Part shown: one piece after another, positions 11,130 to 21,699 of the stretch | How positions within the stretch are numbered: position 1 is the first letter of the stretch | Layout of the letters: every line of letters begins with the position of its first letter | Assembly (NCBI GenBank): GCA_002914805.1 | Contig: JXTB01000757.1 | Coordinates: 59,282-123,281 of the forward strand | DNA from: Parasponia andersonii | Taxonomy: Eukaryota; Streptophyta; Magnoliopsida; Rosales; Cannabaceae | DNA length: 64,000 nt | Direction: 5' to 3' | Notes under the pieces: generated by a model | Told to the model about the DNA's origin: nothing | The model's input: only the letters and a program-made list of their open reading frames with translations | The model's database searches: none | Program-made: the position numbers and the translations under genes

Positions 11130-11270
11130 AGCTCAACTCCCTTCGTAGCAGCTCCCAGAGCCCTCTTTCACGGCATTTTCCCGACTCTCCAAACCATTTC
11201 GAACAACCCTAATTCCAAATTCCCTAGAGTCCTTCTCGTTTCCTCCAAACCATGTAAATCAGCTCATAGC
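11130..11270 (+). other. Possible orphan first exon (transit-peptide-like)
   Basis: One frame here (open 11073-11279) reads Ser/Thr/Pro/Arg-rich sequence such as STPFVAAPRALFHG and ends at SSKPCKSAHS, a composition like a chloroplast transit peptide. It is followed by GTATGT, a canonical plant splice donor. No following exon was found; 208 bp later a gypsy element begins. It may be a gene fragment cut off by that insertion. The function is unknown and chance is quite possible. Confidence 0.2.
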
Positions 11271-11478
11271 GTATGTTGAATTAATAGATATGAAATGTGA
11301 TTTAATCAATATAAAGAGAAGAAAAGAGTTGAGATGGTATGCTATATATTTATTGAAGCCTTAAAATTGGCATCGTACCTACCATATCAACATTCTTTTC
11401 CATCATTTATATCCTTCTCAACCAAAGAGTAACAAACTCTAATTGTAATCAGGAGGAAAACGAAAAATATATGAACCC
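11271..11478. other. Short spacer before the Tat element
   Basis: AT-rich, with no repeats or coding signal. It would be intron if the preceding exon call is right. Confidence 0.3.
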
Positions 11479-11936
11479 TGTTGATGGAGGTTTTGTCAAC
11501 AATAAATTTTGAGATTTATGATATGTGGCTTATGTATGAAACGAATTGAAAAATAAAGCAAAGTAAATAGACAAGAATTTTGTAGTAATTTAGCTCAAAA
11601 AAAGATGAGCCTACATCCATTGTTCTTCACTATTTTCTAGAAAATTATAAGAGTTTCTCTAAGTCTCAAAGTGAGAGTAAAGAAAGAATTATAAAGAGAG
11701 TGTATAGTGAAGTGGTTGTGAGATAAAAGTCATGAGTTTGAGCCCTTTTTATATAGATGGGGTGGCTTTAGGTTTCCCAATTTCGTAAATAGGAAACTAT
11801 ATTATAAAATACAATATAAGATTGAGATTGGGTGACTACACAATAGTAAGTAATTATCTCATCTTCAATTAGCTAGTTACCTTTTTTAGGGATTAGGCAG
11901 GTCAACTATTTGTTGTGGTAAAATAACCACACAATA
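11479..11936 (-). repeat. 3' LTR of the Tat element (left)
   Basis: 458 bp, from TGTTGATGGAGG to CACACAATA on the plus strand. It aligns through its length with 24858-25304. The final CA is mutated to TA. Confidence 0.9.
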
Positions 11937-11952
11937 ATAGCCCCCCAGCTTT
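11937..11952 (-). other. Polypurine tract of the Tat element
   Basis: The minus strand reads AAAGCTGGGGGGCTAT immediately before the 3' LTR. This is the plus-strand primer position, and it confirms minus-strand orientation. Confidence 0.8.
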
Positions 11953-14072
11953 TAATTCGTCCTTGACGTGCTAAAAGCTTTCCTCAATAAAATAGTTGAC
12001 CGCATACCATTGTGATCAATAGTTCCCTCTCAAGTCTTCGACTGAACTTGTTGTAAGTTCTCTCAATTCTTCTTTGTCGATGTCGACGATTGATTTAGTA
12101 GATGTAAAATAGTGATCAAATAGCGCAAGTAGGTGTATAGCAGTGATTAAATAGTGCAACCATACTCTTGTTGATATCTCTTTCTCATAGATAGATAAGT
12201 TAACCTTTTGTAAGTTTAATACGAAGCAAACTCTTAGTAAGCTAAAAAATGCCGCTTCTCCAATAACAAGAGTGAAAATGAACTATGCAACTGAAAAGAA
12301 ATCTCATTGATCTCATTGATCTTCCATAGAAACTTATGGAGAAGTAGGAAATGCCTAAAAATCATGTCGTTATTGATATAACTTTTTACTAATAGAGTGC
12401 TGAAGAGGCTGCAAAGTTTTTTAAAGAAGAACTTTTCTCAACCATAAATTTAAGATAATGCTTGCATTGAAGAAGTATGCTTCTTAGTCTAAAAGCCTTG
12501 ATCTAGACATGATGCTTTTATGTTGAAATCCTGAAAGTCGTCAATGAAGCTGCCAAAAAACAAAATAAGGTGTGCTACCCTGAAGATATGATTGATGACA
12601 TCGACGTCATTAAAAAATAGCTCATAATAGTTGAATTAGTGAATGACATGAACTCTTTTAATGCTTCTTAGTAGTTTTAAAGGGTATCATATTTCGAATT
12701 TTTTAACAAAATGTTAGAAAATCTAAAACATATTGAAAGTAAAGAAAAATGTAAAAAGTACCTGACCCTTGGATCACGTGCTTTTTGGTTGAGCTCATAT
12801 TTTCTTTAAGATGCTTTGCTTTATAAAATAAGAATCAAATTGTTTCATAAGATAGATACTTAGCTCGTTATTCAATTGAATATGAATCATAGGAATCATT
12901 AGGCCACCTCGTATATTAACTTGATGTTCTATATTTGAAAATCTTCAAGAAAGTATAAACCTATAGGAACTATTAGGTCATTCCGAAGATTCAGAATTCT
13001 GTGTCATGTCGATAACTTAAAAACAAGTTAGATCCATCTTTACGCTCCTGCGATTCGAATCCATTAACTTAAATCAAGGTTTAAGTAGTATGATAGGTTA
13101 GGTCACTTATGAAAAACAACGAGCGTAAGTAATGCAAACTCAATATTTGTTTTTCAAAAGTTCCATATCAAAATTGAATGAATAGCTATATATCATATCG
13201 AATTGTGGACGTTTGGCTTAGTCACTTTTTGTTTGATGAGGGATATCGTGTAATACAATATACTAAGGCATAAAGCGAGGAGAAAATCCTAAGATTTTTA
13301 GAAATTTTAGAAATTCCTCGATTCAAAATTCCAACCCCTTTAATTGAATGTTTGCATAGTTCCCTAGGAAGTAAGTAGGAGATTACTTAATATGATTCTA
13401 CTACCCCATGAGTTTTATGGTGTTCAAAGACAGCCATAAAACTATAAAAGATGAACCAATAGAATAAGACATATCAAGATGATAAATTGAAGGAATAATA
13501 CCTTTATTGATAAATTAGAATGAAGAATAATCCTACTACCCCTCCCCCCAGTTTTACGATGTTACAATAATTGCCATAAAATTATAAGTAGACAATGTAT
13601 AAGAATGAAGATAGATCGCATGAAGAAAATGCATAAACTTTTATTCATCGGATCATTGAAATATATAAAAATGCCGCACGAACCAGTAGTTGCATAATAG
13701 TCGATATGAGATGAAGAGACTTGAGAAGAATTACTAATAGTAGCGATGAAAATTCATATAGTATTTCGAGCTCATACTTGGAGAGCTCAAATATAGAGAG
13801 CTTAATGATCAAGTGGAGATCTTGTTGAGGTTTTTTGAAACTAAGTGACGATCTCATCTAAGTCGAAGATAATGAATTTGAACATGGAAGAGAGCTTGCG
13901 TAATAGAAAGCTCAATGTTCTGTTGATCTTGAAAGTCTGAGAAGCAGAGTGAGGATCTCATCGAGATCAAAGATAGTGAGGAGTTCGAATATAATAGAGA
14001 GCTCTTGTAATAGGGAGCTCAAATATGATGGGAGCTTTAATATATGGGGAGAGCTCGCGTAATGAGGAACTT
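11953..14072. other. 3' internal region of the Tat element with GAGCTC-rich repeats
   Basis: No protein domain could be read. At 13640-14060 short related blocks containing GAGCTC or AGAGCTC alternate with GATCTCAT-like motifs. At about 13400 and 13535 two similar blocks contain a TTTTA-GATGTT-like core next to GCCATAAAA. Tandem repeats in the 3' untranslated region are common in Tat elements, but assigning these blocks to that is inference. Confidence 0.4.
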
Positions 14073-14624
14073 GTATATATAAGATATATGAGAAAAAAAA
14101 TTGCACAGTAACTTTAGAAGTGCTACATGTGAAATAGAGGGAAAATAAGAGGTGCTCTGTGCCAACCAGAGTGAAAGTGAGGGAGAAAAAGTTTTCTATA
14201 ATCTCACAGTCTCTTCTCATATCCCGGTATTCCAAAAGATAAAAGAAGGTATTTTTGATCGTTCTCTAACATAGGATTCAACTTGGTGCCCACTCACCTT
14301 ATCAGCTAAGAGTTAGAGTATAGATAAGAAGATATAGAGTTGGAGATTTGATCATCATCAACAAGGAGATCAAGAAGGAGTAAGTTACAAGAGGTAAACC
14401 CTAATCTCATCTCTAGGGTTTTGTATCTAGATTGGATTTATGTTTTACATGATCCTTTATATCATGTACGCATGTTCTATGATTATGAAAACCGTTTTCA
14501 TGTAAAAATTATATAACCTAAATCCGCTAACTTTTTCGTTGCGTTCATGATATAATCATGTGTTTTTTCTATAGTTTACATGCATGTATTATATTTCCTA
14601 AGTATTAGGTCAAATTTTCCATCA
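14073..14624 (+). repeat. Truncated 5' LTR of the nested copia
   Basis: Matches 21138-21691 closely through the shared stretch with GTGCTCTGTGCCAAC and TCTAGGGTTTTGTATCTAGA, and ends ...CATCA. The upstream ~1.24 kb of the LTR is absent. Confidence 0.88.
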
Positions 14625-14626
14625 AT

Positions 14627-14639
14627 TGGTATCAAGAGC
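14627..14639 (+). other. Primer-binding site, tRNA-Met
   Basis: TGGTATCAAGAGC, two bases after the LTR end. It has one extra A compared with the usual TGGTATCAGAGC. Confidence 0.8.
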
Positions 14640-14944
14640 ATAGGTTTATATGTATGGCATAGTATTGATCTAGAATTTTATGATCTAGGTTATATGATTG
14701 AGTTTTAAAAAATTTTGTTTATGATAGTTAAATGATTCGTGGTGATGAATGATATTTAATTACGTATACTATTGATTTTTGCATGGTGAGAAAACATGTA
14801 GATTGTGATTTTAGCAAAATTAGTTTTAGGTGTTCTTGAATTTTATGGTTGATAGATTCATGAACATGTTTCAATGAGTTTGAAAAACTGAATTTTTTCC
14901 AGAATTTTTTGATGCTATTCTAATTTTTCCAGCAATTTTTTTTT

Positions 14945-15475
14945 TAAAATGGCTGTCGGTATGCTGGTACCCGTGTATGGTTGTGTGCAGCACACAGGTG
15001 TGACCAGCGTGCACCTATGCACTACATGCGCGGGTGCTAGGCACGACCATACTGGCTGTATTTGCACGCAGCTTGCGTGTATGGCTGACACGCACATCAT
15101 GTAGCCAGCACGCCATGCGCACGCAACAAGCGGGCCTAGTACGCACCTATGGCGCAGCCACTGCTACACAAGCGTGTGGCCATCGTGCCAGAGTGCGCCT
15201 ATGGCACGGCCCCTGCTGTGCCAACGCGCGGGCGTGTTGCCTAAGGGTGGCCTGTGAGCGACACTTAGTGCCATGTGCACGGCCTACCTACACGACCAAC
15301 ACACCTCCCGCGAGCGGCCTATGCTGCCCAAGCTCGCATTTTGCACGTGGCCAGTACACCTGTCGCCCAGGCGACCCCGCACTTTTACTACCCGTTTCTC
15401 CACCTCTCGCTGCCTTCCTTAGGCGGCAACGGCCCGTAGGCCAACGATGGTAGTGTTTCTGCCACCAGCACTATA
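14945..15475. other. GC-rich, CpG-rich island in the copia leader
   Basis: About 530 bp of GC-rich sequence sits between AT-rich flanks. It contains repeated short words such as CCTATGGC, GTGTATGG, CACGC and many intact CpG dinucleotides. A 139-codon frame (15034-15453) is open, but its Cys/Ala/Arg-rich product resembles translation of GC-rich repeats rather than a known family. The origin is unknown. Confidence 0.6.
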
Positions 15476-15479
15476 TTCC

Positions 15480-17880
15480 AAATTAATTAATTAGATAATT
15501 ATTTAATTTGAATTCAAATTTTAGAAATAAGAAACTATTCACATAAGATTAGAATAATTATCTATTTTTGAGTTATCCTATTTTAAATTGGATATACTAT
15601 AGGATAATGATATATTTGAATCGATTAGATAAATAAGATATTATCTAATAGTTAATTTGAATGAAAATAGGATATCTACTAATTTTTTGAAATTAGATAA
15701 TATTTTCTATATTATGTCTAGTATTTAAATTTTGAATTTAAATAGATAATGGTTATTCAAATTAATTAGATATTTAATGAGATTAGATATGATTTGATAT
15801 TATCCTGATAAATCTAATAGTTAAATTTGAATTTGAATAGAGTATCTACTAATTTTTGAAATTAGATAAGATTTCTTATCTATTTATATTTAAATTTTAA
15901 ATTTAAATAGATAACAACTATTCAAATTAATTTCATATTAAATATGATTAGATAATTATTCATAAATTATGATAGTTTAAATTTGAATAATTTAAATTTA
16001 GTAATTATCTTTAATTTAAATTTGATTTAAATTAGGGATATAGTTTTGAATTTAAATTTGAAACTAAAATCTAATTAGATTAGATTTAATAAATTACGAT
16101 TCGTAGATTATTCCAATTCGTAATTAATGAGATTAATTAGGATAAAAATTTGAATTTAATTAAATTAATATTCAATAGCTAATTGTAATAACTATTTATC
16201 TAGTAACTATTCTAATTATAATAATTAGAATACTGTTAAAGATAACTAATTAGATTCGTAATTCTACTAATTAATGAGATTAATTATTAATTTATTAATA
16301 TGATTAATTAATTAGAAAGTTATATTCTTTTATAATTAAATAATTTTACTTAATTATAGAAATTTATTAATGATTAGATTTCTGTTACAATTAAATTTAG
16401 ATATGATCTTTATTAAATTATTAGAATTATTTGATTATAATTAAATTTACAAACTAGATAAATTAGAAACATTATATGAGTTATAAGTCTCTAATTAATT
16501 AGGATTAATTAAAAGAGTTTTAATTATTTCCTAATTTATAATATTACAATTAATATTTTCTAAGTATAGTTATAGAAATATCATTTTTATAATTAAAAAT
16601 AATTATCTTTCATTATCCTTTAGATCTTAATGCATTTAAGATAGTATCCTAATAAGATTAAGATATGATTAGATAAATTAATTAAATCTTTAATTAAATA
16701 ATAATAGATAATAAATGTTATTTAGTCTCTAATTATTTAAATTATTCCAAATAGTCAAGAATTTAAAAAAATTTGAAATTTTTAAATTCATACTAGAATT
16801 AGTTATGAACTTAATTCTTACACATAAGATAATATGTTTTACTAGAAAATATTAATTATTGATTTTAATTAATTTTTTGAATTATTATTAATGTGATTAA
16901 TTTTTATTATTTAATAATTATTAATACAATTAATAATTAATATTAATTAATGAGATTAATCATATCAATTAAAAGGATAATTATTTGTTTTCATGATTTG
17001 CAAGGAAATTGGAGCATGATTTTAATGAGATTAAAATGTTTTAATTTTTTATTAAGAAAATATTATAATTAGCAGATAATTATGGTAATATTTTGTGCAG
17101 TGGTACGTGAAATAAAATATTGATAATTATAAGATAATTATAGTAATATTTTATGTGTTTGAAGATATTTTGATAATTATGAGATAATTATATTTTTGGA
17201 AAATACATTTCATATGATTGTCATACTGAGTGAGAGGATTTTAAAGTTTTGGTTAAATTTTTATCCAAAATTATTTAAACCATTCTTTAGTTTTAAATTG
17301 AGTAATTTTGAGAAAATTAATGAATATATATAAAGTTGTTTATATTCATTACTTGCATTTATAATTATTTGTAAAAATTTTATACAAAATATTTTTATAA
17401 CTGTTTTCTTATTTTTATAAATACACTTTGAATTTAATTTGATTAAGTTCTACGACTAAAAATCTTTAAAATTATTGGTTGAATAATTTAGCAGTTAAAG
17501 TTTCTTAGTTAGATTTTTCAAAACTAATTTTTTATACAAGAATTGGTTTAAATACGGTTTTCAATTATTTATCTTTGTTTGAAAGATTGTTGACCAACTA
17601 ATTGAATTTTCTTCTAGAAAATTTTTTTCTTAAATGATTTATACTCTAGAGACCTTCTTATTTGATTATTATATCATGTATACTTTTATTGTCTATTTTT
17701 ATATACATGAGATGTATAATATAGTGTTAGTACTTTTATCTTTAGACAATAATTGTTCGATTATAGTACCATGTTTAGAATAGAATGTCATAATATCTTA
17801 AATTAGCTTATTCTCTTTAAGTCACATAATTAGATATATATATATATATATAATTGATTTTGTGTTTACTAAGTAAGTTA
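15480..17880. repeat. 2.4 kb extreme AT-rich low-complexity leader
   Basis: Dominated by TTAATTAG, ATTTGAAT and ATTAGATAA words. One clear tandem duplication with a period of about 169 bp starts at 15671 and again at 15840 (shared core TATCTACTAATTTTTGAAAT). A (TA)n run lies near 17835-17853. No coding sequence is visible. Confidence 0.6.
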
Positions 17881-18453
17881 GATAACTGGATAAAATTAGG
17901 AATCCCAAAATTTTAAAAAGATTGAGTGGGAGCGAGTATAAGATATCCATGGTCTCTATCACTAGTTCAATAGTTCTATGGATGTGCCTCACTTTAGAAT
18001 CTTACTCAAGATAATGAACACCTTTATTGAGACGTTTATTATTTTACTACAAAATTAAATCGAAATAAAGATATTTGTATTCGATTATTTTTTCTCTGTA
18101 TTTTTAATTGAGAATTAAAGTTACAAAATTTAATTGTGAATTGAATTCATTAAATTCAATTATGAAATGGATTTATTTTATGACTTTTGTCTAATTGAGA
18201 ATTTTATCATTTTGTAATTTCTGAGGAAATACTATTTCATAAGATGAATAAGGTTTCTAGAAAGAGAAAAGAGACAAAGGAATACAGTACATGAAGTAGA
18301 ATAAGGACATCAATAGAGACATCATAGCTTTCGATGAGTTTGAACGACAATCAACCTGAAAATACATCTACTAAAAAAAGGTTAGGATCTTCTCCAATAA
18401 TATCGTCTGCAAGGCCAAGAAAATCTCTCTTAGCTGAGAATATGCGAGATCTC

Positions 18454-19670
18454 TGGCTATTGGACTAAGGAACTAGTATCAATGTCTGCAACGACAAGAA
18501 ATGGTTCATTGAACCAAATCAATTAACTAATGTTGGTCATCATGTGGAAGTTATAGACAATCGAAGAGTTCGAGTTAAAGGCATGGCCGATGCTTACTTG
18601 AAAATCAGTGATAGCTCCATGATCATGAAAGGTTGCTACTATGCACCGAAGTTTAGTGTGAATGCTCTCTCGATATCGAAGACGTATAAAGAAGGCTACC
18701 ACTTCGTGTTTGACAAGAAGGTGCACGTCTTCTACAACAATTTATTATACTGTGTGGGAGAAATGTAGAATGGACTTTATGTTCTAACCTCAAAACTATA
18801 AAGTACATCATCTTCAATAATGAGCATTAGTAAACTCCAAGAGATGGTGAAAAATATTAGGAAGGAGTGCAACACCATCGATTGGCACAAGCGACTTAGA
18901 CATATACCATGTTTAGAAATTCATAGACTTATGGAGTTGGGTCACTTATATGAAGTAGATATCAGCAACGACATAGACTCCAAAGATTGCAAGAAGCCTA
19001 TAAAGTACAAGCGTCATCTTGACACTCGTTATAAGAAAGTTGAGGCATATTTGGAGTGCATACATATGCATATCTATGAACCTGTAGAGGTAGTTTATTA
19101 TGACAAGCATGCATTGTTTGTCACTTTTGTTGATGAATATTTGAAATTCAGTCAAGTGTATCATCTGAAGAAATACGATGAAATCCTGGATACTTTCCAT
19201 GAGTTCCATAGAAAGGTGCAGATACAACACGACACCAAGGTCAAGAAGTTTAAGATTGAAGAGATATTAATTCTCTACATGACCTGCTGAGACCAACACT
19301 AGCTGATCTTGCTATTCCCTATGAATATATAACTATCTATGAGTATAGTCGTATAGGAGCTGTTGAGAGGTACAACTTCAGACTAAAGCATACCTTAGAG
19401 TTGAGGTACAAGGAGTCACTATTGTCGAAAAGGTATTAGAATTATGCTTTGAAGATGGCTTCCTATATCCTCAACTTCATTCTATCAGATAAAGTTGCTT
19501 CGACACCTTTTCAGATGTGGATGGACTATATAGAGATCTTAGAGCATCTAAAGGTATGGAGTTACGAAGTATACCCGTACAAAAAAGTGAGAGACGAAGT
19601 TGATAAGAATTCAAAAAATGTTTCTGTTTTGCTACTTAAAGGAAGAGAAAGGCTATCTTCTTTATAGACA
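18454..19670 (+). pseudogene. Protease and integrase remnant of the nested copia
   Basis: The protease site reads W-L-L-D-stop-G: the Ser codon of D-S-G is TAA at 18466-18468. Downstream are MKGCYYAPKFSVNALSIS and the pre-integrase zinc motif WHKRLRHIPCLEIHRLMELGHL. Integrase-like sequence follows (FVTFVDEYLKFSQVY). Further stops lie at 18766-18768 and 19288-19290. A last open piece (19449-19667) has MASYILNFILSDKVASTPFQMW, the integrase C-terminal side. RT should follow but does not. This family resembles copia lineages with a W-L-L-D-S-G protease, but I cannot assign the lineage. Confidence 0.75.
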
Positions 19671-19901
19671 ATCTACCAATACTACCTTCATCAGCAGAAA
19701 TGGAGATTTTTTAGAGGATGAGAGGGAAGTCCGTTAAGAAAACGATGAAGAGAGAGCTTATGATCTTCATTTCTTTACTTAGTTTTTTAAGTAATTAGTT
19801 GAATACTTAATTTTTGATTTTATTAATTTCGGTCATTTGAAATATTTTTTGGGCTTTCACTATGTTAATTTGAGTAACTACTTTTTGGACAAGTGGAAGA
19901 T

Positions 19902-21691
19902 TGTTAAGATATTTGCCTTAAAAAGTAGATTTTTAATTTTACCTTTTTACTGCAAACAACTTTTTCATATATGCAATTATGATATTTGCTAGATTAAACT
20001 ATCTCAGTTGAATAATTTATTTATCTGAAAAAGATTCCATAATTTTATTTGTGTATAAAGAAACAAACATGATTAAGTATTAATTATGGGGAGATTTGTT
20101 TCTTTATTTAAGTCTAAATTAACTAGTTCACAACATGTAAATAAAGACGGAATACTTTATTTACTAAGGATTATACTATTTATCTATCTCAATGAGAATG
20201 ATGTGTCTCAAATTATTAAAATGTCTGACTTCTAATAAAAACACTAATACAACATAAATAAGTTGTATGTATTGAAGAGGACTAGGTAATATCAAGAATT
20301 GGAGTACCGTAACTCAATTCTTATATTACCACAAACTAGTTCTTAGCATGTAGATCTTAATTCTTAATATTTGACTAGACTTGCTTTTATGGGTTGTAGC
20401 CTTTTGATTTATTAAAACACTAAGCTCTGTGAAATTAGAGGTGAACTCTGGCATATTGGAGGTTATGATTTATGAATTGATAGGAACACCAAATAGTTAA
20501 GGACACTATACATTAATGTCACTTTAAGGTCTTTCAAGATTTATGGAATAATTAAATCTAAGATCTTAGTATTTACTTTGTGAATTGGTTGATAATTTTG
20601 TCTAAATGACCATTGAAAACAAAATTATCGACAATACTATTCCTTGATTGAAAGATGGTAACTTAAAGGTAAATACGTGTTGGAGGGGTACTACTGTAAT
20701 TTCACCAATCCAACTACGTCATTGTATAGAGATTTTACATGTGGCATAGAATATGCTACATGGATCGGTTAATCAAGGCTAGTTGATTAAATCTCTATAA
20801 AGGGCAACTGCAGTATTGAGCCTTTAGTAGAGTGTCCCTTTTATTAATAGTATTTATATAAATACCATAATAAGAGTTATTATGTATTTATTATACTATT
20901 GGAGCTTAGATTATTTTGATCTATTAGGTCCTTTGTCTAGCTCAACAAAGCTCATTAACTAGATAGTGGTATTTATGAAATTAGTTTCATGAAACTCTAT
21001 AAAATAATGATTCGACATAGAAGTTAGTATTTTTATAAATAACTTACATGAGTTAGATATATTTACAAAAATACACTCAAAATCCAAATTGGAGAACAAG
21101 TCTAATCCTAGTTGGACTAGGTTTAGTAGTCTTAGGCCCCATATATATAAGTTATATGAAAGAAAAAACTACATAGTAACTTTAGAAGAGCTACATGTGA
21201 AATAGAGAGAGAATAAGAGGTGCTCTGTGCCAACTTGAGTGAAAATGAGGGAGAAAAAGTTTTCTGCAATCTCACAGTCCCATCTCATATTCCAGTGTTT
21301 CAAAGGATCAAGAAGGTATTCTTGATCATTCTCGAACGTAGGATTCAACTTGGTGCTCACTCGCCTTATCAACCAAGAGTTAGAGCATAGACAAGAAGAT
21401 GTATAGTTGAAGATTTGATCACCATCAACAAAGACATCAAGAAAAAGCACATTATAGGAGGTAAACCCTAATTTCATCTCTAGGGTTTTGTATCTAGATT
21501 TAATTTATATTTTACATGATCCTGTATATGATGTATGTATGTTCTATGATTATGAAAGTTGTTTTCATGTAAAAATTTTAAAACCTAAATCCGCTAATTT
21601 TTCCGTTGCGTTTATGATGTGATCATGTGTTTTTTCTATAGTTTGCATGTATGTATGATTTTTCCTGGGTGTTAGGTCAAATTTTTCATCA
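19902..21691 (+). repeat. 3' LTR of the nested copia
   Basis: 1790 bp, from TGTTAAGATATTTGCC to TTTTTCATCA. Several blocks also resemble the solo LTR at 25665-26875 (for example CCGTAACTCAA and GGAATACTTTA), so both belong to one lineage. Confidence 0.85.
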
Positions 21692-21699
21692 CCTACATC

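Larger units (their letters stand above)
14073..21691 (+). mobile_element. Nested Ty1-copia element with truncated 5' LTR and lost RT
   Basis: A 1790-bp 3' LTR (19902-21691) shares its last ~550 bp with 14073-14624. A tRNA-Met primer site directly follows the latter. The first ~1240 bp of the 5' LTR are missing. After a 3.6-kb non-coding leader come protease and integrase remnants (18454-19670). A purine tract (AAGTGGAAGA) and the 3' LTR follow at once, so RT and RNase H are deleted. It lies inside the minus-strand Tat element. No target duplication can be checked because the left end is lost. Confidence 0.85.

Noticed and set aside
15034..15453. 139-codon open frame in the GC-rich island
   Set aside because: Cys/Ala/Arg-rich product of a word-repetitive GC-rich sequence, no domain, and the antisense strand is also partly open. 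Open frames are expected by chance at this composition.
18946..19230. Minus-strand frame opposite the nested copia integrase
   Set aside because: Shadow of the integrase sequence on the plus strand.
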